A stretch of 64,000 nucleotides of DNA from Apostichopus japonicus. Lineage: Eukaryota > Echinodermata > Holothuroidea > Aspidochirotida > Stichopodidae. Shown in pieces: positions 37,801-49,800 of the stretch. Below the pieces are notes generated by a model. That model was not told the DNA's origin. It saw nothing but the letters and a program-made list of their open reading frames with translations, and did no database searches. Every line of letters starts with the position of its first letter. Position 1 is the first letter of the stretch. The translations under genes were made by a program, and so were the position numbers. The stretch is from NCBI RefSeq assembly GCF_037975245.1, contig NC_092569.1, positions 3,483,001 through 3,547,000 of the forward strand, written 5' to 3'.

Positions 37801-40800
37801 TCTGATTTACAGGCGTAGAATTTGACAATTTTGAGTCGATTGCTAAACACAAAAAAGGTAGACTTGTGCTTAAAAATCTACTGGCTCAAAATCTCATGTT
37901 CTCATTGGTATATATCTAATTAACACATACCTCAGTTCACTTTACTGTATGTGCTTATAGGAGCAGTCAAGTATTATTTACTGATAACTGTAAGCAGACT
38001 TTATGCAGGGTTTTTCTGTTCCGTATCATGTGACTTATTAGCCGACAATTGTTACCCGACTCTTCATGTGTTTATTAATGTTATTAATGACTTCTGGTAG
38101 AAAAACATGCAAATTGCCCTTGTATTTCTACTGGCAAGAAATGGCAATTCACTGGCATTTAGTCTGTTAAATATCCTGAAATATCGTAGGCCTGATTAAA
38201 TATATCTGTTGACCTGAACACTACTTTTGTAAACAGACAGGGGTTTTTCAATTTTTTTTTAGTACTCTACTACAATGCAAGTGTTGCAAATTCCTCAACT
38301 GATTTCATAAGTAGATCACTTTGGGTTTGAGAAAGGCTTTCTCCCTAATTTGATTTGATATGTGACATGATCACTGCAGAGTATGGACACATATTACCCA
38401 GGGTAGTATGGAAGCTCAAATTTGTCTTCAGATGTCTACTGGTAGTGATCACTACAATCATAAATCTCACACTCCTTAAAACTGTTCTCACTGTAGGCCA
38501 AGCAAGAAAGAGGAAAAAGAATCCTCCCAAGAAGAAAGAGCCACCTCCCCCAGAGGATGATAAGAATGATAACGAGGGAATAAAAACCACAGTATTCGAG
38601 ATGGACAGGCTCGCCGGGTGTCAGACAAACTTCACGGAGAAGGAGAATTACCAGAAAGCTGTCTGTTTTACTCCAAATGGGTTTTTCTTTGTGTCGGGAG
38701 GAACCGATGGGCATTTAAGAATTTGGCTGGTAAGGAACCTTACATTTTTAGCGCTTTAGTGTTGGGGTGGGGTGGGGGAGAGGGGGGAAGAGAAGGGGCA
38801 TTTTTGCAGGTATTTTAACTTGTAAGTAAAACGAATGGATAAACAAAGTGGAAATTTGTGATGAGATTGGTCCTTTGTTTTAAGTTTATTTATTTAGTTT
38901 TTCTTTGCAACGGGATGAATGGATGGGCATTTAAGAATTTGGCTGGTAAGAAGCTCACATTTTTAGCTCTTTAGTGTTGAAGAGGGAAGGGAAGGGGCAG
39001 GTTTGCAGGTATATAATTAATTTGTAAGTAAACGAATGGATGAGCAAAGTGAACATTTGTGATGAGATTGGTCCTTTGTTTTTAGTTGATTTATTTATGT
39101 TTTTCTTTGTGAGGGGAGGAACAGATGGGCATTTAAGAATTTGGCTGGTAGGTAACTCATATTTTAGCTCTTTAGTTTTTGGGGTGGGGGGGGGTTGGGA
39201 GGGGGAAGGTTTGCAGGTATTTTAACTTGCAAGTAAAAACGAATGGATGAGCAAAGTGAAAATTCATGATGTGGCTGATACTTTTTGTTAGTTTATTTAT
39301 GTTTTTCTTTGTGAGGGTGAGGGGGGGGGGGGGGGAACAGATGGGCAATACTGAATTTGGCTTGTAAGAACCTCACACCTTTAATCTTTAGTGTTGGGGT
39401 GGGGGGGGGGGGTGGTGGAAAGGGCAATTTGCAGGTATTTTAACAAATAGATGAGCGAAGTGAATATTTATGATGAGATTGATACCTTTGTTAGTTTATT
39501 TATATATATTTCTTTGTGAGGGTGGGGGAGGGAGTGGGATGGGCATTTAAGAATGTGGCCTTTAGAAACCTCCCATTTTTGGCTGGGGGAAGGGGCAGGT
39601 TTTTTAACTTGTGAGTAAAAAGAATGGATGAACAAAGTGAAAATGATGAGATTGGTCCCTTTTTTTTTTATTACTTTTTGTTTTAAACAATTTCCTTTTG
39701 TGTTTCATCTGTTTTGCATCCTTAAGCATTTTTTATATTTTGCATAATTGTTTACAGATTTGCATTGTGCAAACTTCAAAAGAAAAAGCTAACAGAATGT
39801 TTGAATTTTTAAAGTGTCTGTGTTTTCTTCTCTCCAGTATCCAAGTATGACCAAGAAAATAGACATCGAGGCTCACACTAAAGAGATAGATGATGTTATA
39901 GTTAATCCAGTCGGGAACATGGTAAGCCAATCAAAATGTGCTTTTTATGTATCTAAAAATTGCCTCCTTCAATTATAAAACGTCCTAACAGCTTCTTATA
40001 TTTGTTGTCGTCTGTTTATGAAAATCATATCAGGTTTCATCCAGCTATAGCAAAGGTGTCTTCTAGAATGTCTGACGTGATCTGATCTGATCGTGTTTTC
40101 TTTTTGGCTAGATAATATCAGCTGGTAGATAGATTACTCCAGCCCTGGTGTAGTTACTCTCTCTTGTGTTAATATGCAGTACTTTTAATATCAACATCGT
40201 TTTCTTTTCGGCTAGATAATATCAGCTGGTAGAGACTGCACTGCCAGAGTCTGGCATACGAAGGACGGTACCCACGTTTGTGACTTGCAATGGAACGGCT
40301 GTAAAGATGCTAAGGAGTATAGGTTCAAGTCATGTAGGTGAGTGGTCATTATAACCTGACCAGCCCATCTTCTCCCTACACCCCAACCCCCACTCCATCC
40401 CCCCCCCCTTTGACCCTTTGACCATTCAAACCTAAGGCTGTGGATTCAAGTTCAATCGACTTGTGCTGATCATATTCAAAATGTTTAGTACCTGACCAAG
40501 GGGGCATGGGAACTATATATAATATTTATGAACGTTAGATGTTAACTTTTGATATGGTTTTTTTGCCTAATTTTCCATGTTTCATGTGCTATGTGCATGT
40601 TATAAAGGAAAAATGCAGAATAACGTAATGTCCAGAGGCAGTGTGCTGAGACAAAAACAGGGTGTGGATTTGGATGGGGATGTTAGAGGGGGGGGTGTGG
40701 TAGGGTTATGCTTAGTGTCATCTCTATTCTTCAAAGGGGCATTATTAAAAGTTGGTTTATCTTAGTTACCATCTCATCTCTCTCTGTGGACTAAGCCCCG

Positions 40801-43800
40801 GCTCCACCTACCCCCTCCCCTCCCCCACCCTTTGGAACAGCATCATTGGTTTCCTCCCATTTCTCCTTCGTAGGTTTGGTTTCTTGGATGGCGATCCAAC
40901 CCAGTCAGCTCTGTTTACCATCCACATCCCAGCGAAACATAAGAAGGGCTCACATTCATACCTCTGTAAATGGAACGACTCGACGTTCAAACCTGCCTCG
41001 ACGGTATCGACAGGGACGGAAATCTTATCAACTCTAGCGGTCAGGTGAGAAATAGTCTCTATTCTCAGCCCTCAGATGGTCTGAAGGGGGTGGGGGGTGA
41101 GGGTCTTTTTAAGAAACCATGTACTGTACCTGCATACATTCCTAACCAATAAATTTGAACATGCTTGCCCCATCCTACTTTGTGAATGTGTGTGTGTGTT
41201 TGAAGTCAATGTATTTAAATAATATGTTGTATGCAAACCATAAACCACTATATAGTGCAATACCGCCATTGCTATCGTATCGAAAAAAAAGAATAAAAAC
41301 CAGTCAGTATTTAGTGCAAGGAAGGAATGAAGAACAGTCAATACATGACAAATGACTTTTAAAGAAAGCATGATTGATTTTGACTTTTTCAAATCATTTT
41401 TGCTGTTTCCTTGACAACTGACTTTTAATTATATATTTTTTCTCAAAGTGTCTCCTCCTCTTTTTCCTCCCTACAGTCACAGCGGTCACTTTATAGGTGT
41501 CGGTACGATGACCGGTTCCATCGGTATTTACATAGCCTTCAGTCTCAAGGTAGGTATTCACAGTGTAACATTTAGAGTAGGTAATGCTAAACTGGACTTT
41601 GCTAAGTGCTTGGAACAGATCAGAGAAAAACAGTATATACCTGAATGATGAGGGTCTGTCACATTAGAATAGTATAATTTAGTTAATTTGTATTTGTATG
41701 ACAGAAGAAGTCAATCTGTCAGCTGTTTATTTTAGAAAGTTTTTTTTTAGTAACTTTTACTTTAGTCAATGCTGGTTGTTGTTGATGTTGGAAAGTAGTA
41801 TCCAAGGATGTAGGACAATTTACATAAACCCAAATCCCTCTATTCACTACAGAAATACAAGGTAGCATAATTGAGTATGTATACAAAAGAAACATCACCA
41901 GGTCAGGGCATAGTATAATAATACAAAGGTACAGGGTAGCATAGCATAGCTAGTGCACACAAAAGAAACCTACCAGGGCAGGACATAGTCAAGATGACAA
42001 TGTATTGTATTGCCAAGTTATGCAAATTGATACACTATTAATTATGTGTGACATCACATCCAGCCAGTGAAGTGAGTGTTGGATAAGATTTTTATTCACT
42101 CTCCAAAATACCATCATCGGATTGAGTCCTGCTATATCTCTTAGCTGAAAAAGACGGAGCTACAGTAGTGTGATTTTCATATCATGGGGCACAGGATCCT
42201 CTATATAGGATACCTGTATTGAAGCCTGGGCTGGTATATTGTAATTTATAACTGGCATTTAACTGTGAAATCTGAAAACACAATTATTTCCTGGAGACTC
42301 CAGATTCACTCAATATGTAGTGTTCTGGATAGGGCAGCTTGTCGGCAGAGTTGGGATGAAAGTACATCACCTGACCGGATAAAATATAGCTGTATTGCAG
42401 AGCTCGTCTGACAGTTTAAGAACTGGAACCATTGTAAGTAGAAACTTGTTATATTAATCTGTTCTGTATATGTAATATTTGGGATGCAACCACTTTAAAG
42501 TTTGTATACTTTTGGAGGTGAATATGCATACAAAAGTCAGTTTAATTTTGTGTAGTAATTTTTCATTATGTTGGATAGTAAAAGTCACGCCTTAATTGAC
42601 TTTCCTTAAGAAAGTGGATGTTTGCTATGATTGTAATAGTGATGGTAACTTTTATAGCATTACAAATTAATTCAAGTGATTTTGGCAGAGAGGGGTTATA
42701 TGTTTAGTGGAGTGAACATGAGGTTAGTGTGCATAAAGGAGAGTTATGATGTGCTCACCATAGCTTTGGAGTAGGAATGTATATATGTTTGAGTTAAACC
42801 AATTTTTTGTTTGTATGTGGAACAAACTAAACTTTGTTCAAGATTCATATATGGCTTATTGTTACAAATTTTGTATTATAAATTTATGCAACATGTTTAG
42901 TATATTGTATTTGGACAAAGTATTATCAGAGAATCTGATTGTGTATTTTGTTCCGATACAGTGCCACTTTCCTCTCACATTGGGTCGAAGACCGGAAGCT
43001 TTTGAGGATAGTTTTATCACCGACTATAACACCTACCACAACCTGATATCAGCAACCGCGTGTCAACAAGTATTGTCAACACCTTTAGGCAATATTCGTC
43101 ATAGTGACAACTCAGAACTCATTTTTTTTTAAGATAAATGTTAAATCAGAATTTCATGATGTAAAGGGGGAAAAGCTCTTCAGAGTAGAAGAGGTAATCT
43201 CATTCTTTGATAGAGAAAAGAATATCCAATTAATATATATTAAGACTAAATTTATACGTGCCAGTTTGCTCTCTCGCAATTGAAAAAGATCCAGGGGTAT
43301 CAAAACTTTGGAAAGTCTTAACCTTTTCAGTAGTTAAGCTAAATCTAGTATATGTTATCCTCTGGTAAAGATTGCGCCAAAGCAATCTGTTATCTCTAAG
43401 TATTCAGGAGTCCTACGTGTTCCTAAGCAGTATTACAGAACGCTGTAACCTTTATTTTGCATGTTCCTTTTTTTTATTATTTTAAGGAGAAAGTTCCTCC
43501 TCAATAAATACCTATTCACTTAAGAAGTTGAATTTATAAAACTTGTTCTGCATCATTAGTTGGTTGGAGTATTTCTTTTTTACATTGCATTTTGATTTTG
43601 GATAGCCGCTAGGCGAATGTGTCGCATTGCCACTTGCATTCTTTTTGTGGGTGACAATTAAATGGGGGCCTGTCCGGGAATTCTATCCAAGATTTAAGCA
43701 TAAGCATTTTCTTTGACAGAAGTGAAAAATACATAACTGGTTGGTGTCATAAAATTCAACCTGTGAATTATATGTATATTAATTGTTTGTATTTACTTGT

Positions 43801-46800
43801 ATTCGCAGACGAATTCCGCAAGAGCAGCTCTTATTTGGTCGGTCTACCCGTGTACTTCCATTCTAGCGTCTTACTGGCGGTCCCGACAAGAACTGAAGCA
43901 ACATCTAATGTAATGTTGGTTGGCAAGTAGTTAATTGTGTTTTGTATTTTACATGTTTTATGCCAGACGTGAAATCCACTTACACAATTAGTGTATCATT
44001 GTTGTTTAATCGTACAACTGTGTTACCTATGATATGAAATTACATTGTTGTCGGATGTAACTATAAATTGCGCGCACTCTAAACTAAACTGCAGGCATCA
44101 GTAATTGGTTTCAATACATTGTCATTGTTATACATTAGTCATGACTAGTCAACTAGAGTTAGAAAAACTTGTGTCAATCGGAGAAAAGTTAGGTCTCAAA
44201 GGTGTAGAACTAAAACAATTCTTAGATGATGAAAGGGACAAGCTTAAGCAAGAACGAGATGAAGAAAGAGATCGAAGAGCTAAGCAAAGGGCGATTGATG
44301 CACACGAACAAGAAGAAGATAGGCAGAGACAAGAAAAGATAGAAAGAGAAAAGGCAAAGCAGTTAGAAATACAACTCAAGATAGAAGAAGCAAAGCAAGC
44401 CCAAGCTGAGGCACAAGCACAGATAGGCAATGGAGGTTATCATGGTAATGGTAGTGCAGCAAGAAGTAGACCACCTAAACTGCCACCATTCAACCAAGAG
44501 AAAGACGACATTGATGCATATATCAATAGATTTGAGCGTTATGCCACATTGCAAGGTTGGGATAGGGATACTGTATGGGCCACAAGTCTTTCAGCACTTA
44601 TTCAAGGTTGTGGATTGTTTGAATATTCATCACTTTCACTTGAGGATTCCAAAGATTACGACAAGGTAAAGCAAGCCTTATTACGTGCATACCACCTTAC
44701 AGCCGATGGTTTTAGGAAGAAATTTCGTGATATTAGACCTGCACATGAAGATACAGGAACCAAGTATGTCACAAAATTAAAGAATTATCTCCATAGATGG
44801 ATGGAATTAGAGGAAGTAACTACTTATGAACAACTCCAAGACATAATATTGAGAGAGCAGTTCTTGAACTCATGTAGCAAAGATTTGGAAACATTTCTGA
44901 AAGAAAGAAAGCCGAAGAACATCACAACAATGGGTGAATTTACCGATCAATATGTAGAAGCACATGGAGGTTGGTATCCTGGTCACTCCAAGAATAGTAG
45001 AAGTACTCAAAACAGTAATTCCACGAGGAACCAGAATCGTAACAACGGAAGATTCCACAATCACAATCAGAAGTTCCAGCAACAAAATCAGAAAGGGAAA
45101 ACGTATTCTGGGCAGAGAAGTGAACCCAGGAAATGCTATATTTGTGATAAACCAGGCCACTTTGCAAGAGACTGTAGGACAAAGCGAATGCAAACCATGG
45201 CTCTTATGACAGATGTATTTAGTGACATGATGGAGAAACGCGCCTCAACTTTGACCGAACAGAACCTTCCAGACAAAAAGGAAACTGGCGGTGCATGTAC
45301 AGACATTGGGGCATTCATGATGGTAAAGCCAGATCCTCATCTATTCCAAGCAAGTAAGAAGGGATTCTTCACATTAGATTGTGGTCACAAGTTAACTGTA
45401 TTGACTCAAGTTACAGCCGCATGTAAAGATCAGAATTTATCGTCGATGCCTGTTCAAATGGGTAAGATAGGGAATCAAAGTGTTAAAGTATTACGGGACA
45501 GTGGATGCAGTGGTGTAGTTGTAAGATCTCAGTACGTCAAGCCCAGCCAAATGACAGGTGACGTTAAAACTTGCATCCTGATTGACGGTACGGTACGACA
45601 ATATCCCGTTGCCAACATACTCGTGGATACTCCATACTTCTCAGGTTCAGTTTCGGCCTTGTGTATGAATGATCCAGTCTATGATTTAATTTTAGGGAAT
45701 GTCCCAGGTGTACGAGAACCTACCAATCCAGACCCGAATTGGGAAGAGTCACAGACACAGGATCAACCAGTACAACCACCACCAAATGTAACCAAGCCTA
45801 TGGCAATAAGGAATGATGATGACCCAAATACAGTTGCCGCAGCACAGACAAGGAGTCAGAGCAAAGCAAAAGAGAAGCCCTTTAAAAAGTTAAAAGTATC
45901 GTCCCCGATTGGTGAAGAGGTTACTGCAGACATGCTACGTGAAAAGCAACAACAGGACCCCACCTTGGAAAAAATCAGACAGTTAGCCGAAACAGGAGAT
46001 GATAAAGTGAGTAAAAATGGGAGTACTCATAAATATGTGAAGTCCAGTGGCATTCTCTACAGAGAATTTAGTTCTCCTCGAGTGGAATTTGGAAACAGAT
46101 TTAGGCAGGTAGTAGTTCCAGTTGACTACAGAGATCATGTATTAAAGGTAGCACACGAATCGATTCTAGGGGGTCATCAAGGATCCAAAAAGACGCGTGA
46201 TAAAGTAATGAGTGACTTTACATGGCCTGGAATGCAAGCAGACGTTACCAGGTATTGTCAGTCGTGTGATGTATGCCAAAGAACCCTCCCTAAAGGTCGT
46301 GTTACTAAAGTACCATTAGGAAGTATGCCGCTGATTGAAGAACCATTTCAAAGGGTAGCAGTAGACTTAGTAGGACCGATCAAGCCAGCCACAGAGCGTG
46401 GACATCGATACATATTGGTTTTAGTTGACTACGCAACTAGATACCCAGAAGCAGTACCAATGAAAACCATTGAAGCTGAGTCAGTAGCTGAGGAACTCCT
46501 TGGAATTTATTCAAGATTAGGCTTCCCAAAAGAAGTATTAACTGACCAAGGATCTCAGTTTGTCTCTGGCGTCATGAAAGAAGTTAGCCGATTATTGTCA
46601 ATTCGCCGATTAACCACGACTCCGTACCATGCCATGTGCAATGGGTTGGTAGAGAAATTTAATGGCACATTGAAAGCAATGTTAAAGAAGATGTGCGATG
46701 AAAGGCCTAAAGATTGGGACAGATATATAGATCCCCTACTGTTTGCGTACAGGGAAACGCCACAGGAAAGCACAGGCTTCTCGCCATTTGAACTGCTATA

Positions 46801-49800
46801 TGGGCGGACCGTGCGTGGTCCTATGCGGATTCTTAAGGAATTATGGACCGGCGAATCAGAAGTAAGTGAGACGAAGACTGTGTACCAGTACGTGTTGGAC
46901 TTACAGGAACGTTTGGAGCAAACATGTCAACTAGCACGTGAGGAGCTCAAGAAGTCTAGACAAAGGTACAAAACGTACTACAACAAGAAAGCAAGAGTAA
47001 GAAACATGAAAGTAGGAGAAGAAGTCCTCCTCCTTCTCCCCACTGATAAGAACAAGCTACTTATGCAGTGGAAGGGACCATTTCCAATAGTGGAGAAAGT
47101 TGGTACAATGAACTACAAAATAGACTTTGGCCATAGGGTCAAAACATTTCACGCCAACCTGCTAAAGAAATATAACAGACGTGAAGTGGCAGCCACTATG
47201 TTCGAGATGCCAATACAAAGTATGTATGAAGTTGTCTGCACATCGGTTCTAGAAGATGAACCACAAGAGGAATCTGGTATATCTGAACTCAAATCATTTT
47301 CCACAGATGATCTTATACATCTTCCACCTATGTTTCAGAAGGAGCGAAGTACTGATGTGAATATCAGCGGACAATTAGGAAAAACAAAAACTCAACAGGT
47401 ACAACAAATATTGACAGAGTTTGAAGACAGTTTGACTGACCTACCGGGGAAGACAAAGCTCGGTGAACATGTCATCAAAGTCAGCGATACAACACCTATA
47501 AGGAGTAAACCTTATCCAATACCACATGCTCTTCGAGATGATATCCGCAAGGAGATCCAAAGTATGCTGAGGATGGGCGTAATATCGCACAGCAAAAGTC
47601 CATACGCTTGTCCGTTGGTAGCATTAAAGAAGCCGGATGGATCTTTGAGGGCCTGTTGCGACACACGCAAAATTAACATGATCACGGAGTTTGATGCTGA
47701 GCCTGTTCCAGACCAGGAAGAGATATTTGCAAAGTTATCCAAGGATTGCTACTTCAGTAAAATCGATCTGAGCAAAGGTTACTGGCAAATCCCAATGGCA
47801 AAAGAGTCGAAGCCATTAACAGCATTTGTGACTCATGATGGGTTATACGAGTTCAATATGATGCCATTTGGTCTTGTGAATTCTGGTGCTACATTCAACA
47901 GAGTGATGAGGAAGCTTCTTAAAGGAATTGAGAATGTCCATAGTTATGTTGATGATATCCTGATACACACTCAGACATGGGAGGAACATCTCCAGAGAGT
48001 AAAAGAAGTCTTCACAAGAATCAAGAAAGCCAACTTGACGGCTAGACCTACAAAATGTTTCATTGGGTACAATGAGGTGGAATTTTTAGGACATATTATA
48101 GGAGAAGGTAGAGTAAAACCCAAACCTGACAAAATTAAAGCCATTCAGCAAGCAGAGAGACCAACTACAAAGACTCAAGTGAGATCATTCTTAGGGTTGG
48201 TAGGTTACTACAGGAAGTTTGTACCAAACTTCGCAGCCGTGGCAGTACCACTGACTAACTGTACGAAGAAAGGTGAACCAAACGTGATTAGATGGGGCGA
48301 GAGCCAGGAACAGGCGTTCCAAACACTGAAGAGTAAGCTTGCAAGCTCACCGATACTTCAGCTCCCCGACCTCCACAGAGAATTCACACTTCGGACAGAC
48401 GCTTCGGATACAGGAGTTGGTGCGATCCTTCTTCAGGAGTTTGCAGGTGAAAAATTTCCAGTAGCCTATGCTAGCAAAAAGCTGAACAAGAGTCAAATGA
48501 GATACTCAGTGATGGAGAGAGAATGCTTGGCCGTAGTCTGGGCTGTACTCAAGTTTGAGCCATATCTCTATGGCAAGGAATTTGTAATAGAGACAGACCA
48601 TCAACCATTGACATGCATTCGGAAGTCGAAAGTGGCAAATGGAAGGATAATGAGGTGGGCACTGGCATTACAGCCATATCGTTACCGCATCCAAGTGATA
48701 AAGGGAGCCGATAATGTAGGGGCTGACTACTTGAGTAGAAGTACAGAAATAATGCAAGCCAATTTCTTATCCTTCATCAGCAAAGAGCTGTAAGAAATGC
48801 ATTTCCAATAGTGTATGGAAATGTGTGATTTCAGGTAGCTTAGGGAGAAGCAGAGGAAATTGAAGGAGATTTCAGTGCAGGATAGGCTGAAACAAATATC
48901 CTAATGTGAGATGTGTATAAATGTGTTAGACACATTTTATTAAAGGAGGGAGTTAATTGTCACATTAGAATAGTATAATTTAGTTAATTTGTATTTGTAT
49001 GACAGAAGAAGTCAATCTGTCAGCTGTTTATTTTAGAAAGTTTTTTTTTAGTAACTTTTACTTTAGTCAATGCTGGTTGTTGTTGATGTTGGAAAGTAGT
49101 ATCCAAGGATGTAGGACAATTTACATAAACCCAAATCCCTCTATTCACTACAGAAATACAAGGTAGCATAATTGAGTATGTATACAAAAGAAACATCACC
49201 AGGTCAGGGCATAGTATAATAATACAAAGGTACAGGGTAGCATAGCATAGCTAGTGCACACAAAAGAAACCTACCAGGGCAGGACATAGTCAAGATGACA
49301 ATGTATTGTATTGCCAAGTTATGCAAATTGATACACTATTAATTATGTGTGACATCACATCCAGCCAGTGAAGTGAGTGTTGGATAAGATTTTTATTCAC
49401 TCTCCAAAATACCATCATCGGATTGAGTCCTGCTATATCTCTTAGCTGAAAAAGACGGAGCTACAGTAGTGTGATTTTCATATCATGGGGCACAGGATCC
49501 TCTATATAGGATACCTGTATTGAAGCCTGGGCTGGTATATTGTAATTTATAACTGGCATTTAACTGTGAAATCTGAAAACACAATTATTTCCTGGAGACT
49601 CCAGATTCACTCAATATGTAGTGTTCTGGATAGGGCAGCTTGTCGGCAGAGTTGGGATGAAAGTACATCACCTGACCGGATAAAATATAGCTGTATTGCA
49701 GAGCTCGTCTGACAGTTTAAGAACTGGAACCATTGTAAGTAGAAACTTGTTATATTAATCTGTTCTGTATATGTAATATTTGGGATGCAACCACTTTAAA

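Noticed and set aside
38345-38714. Minus-strand open frames over PREB exon 4
   Set aside because: Antisense shadows of an exon whose plus-strand frame encodes recognisable WD40 sequence with correct splice phases.
44105-44140. Possible upstream start of the gag-pol frame
   Set aside because: The frame is open but the codon at 44105 is TTG; the first ATG is at 44141, so the protein is called from there.
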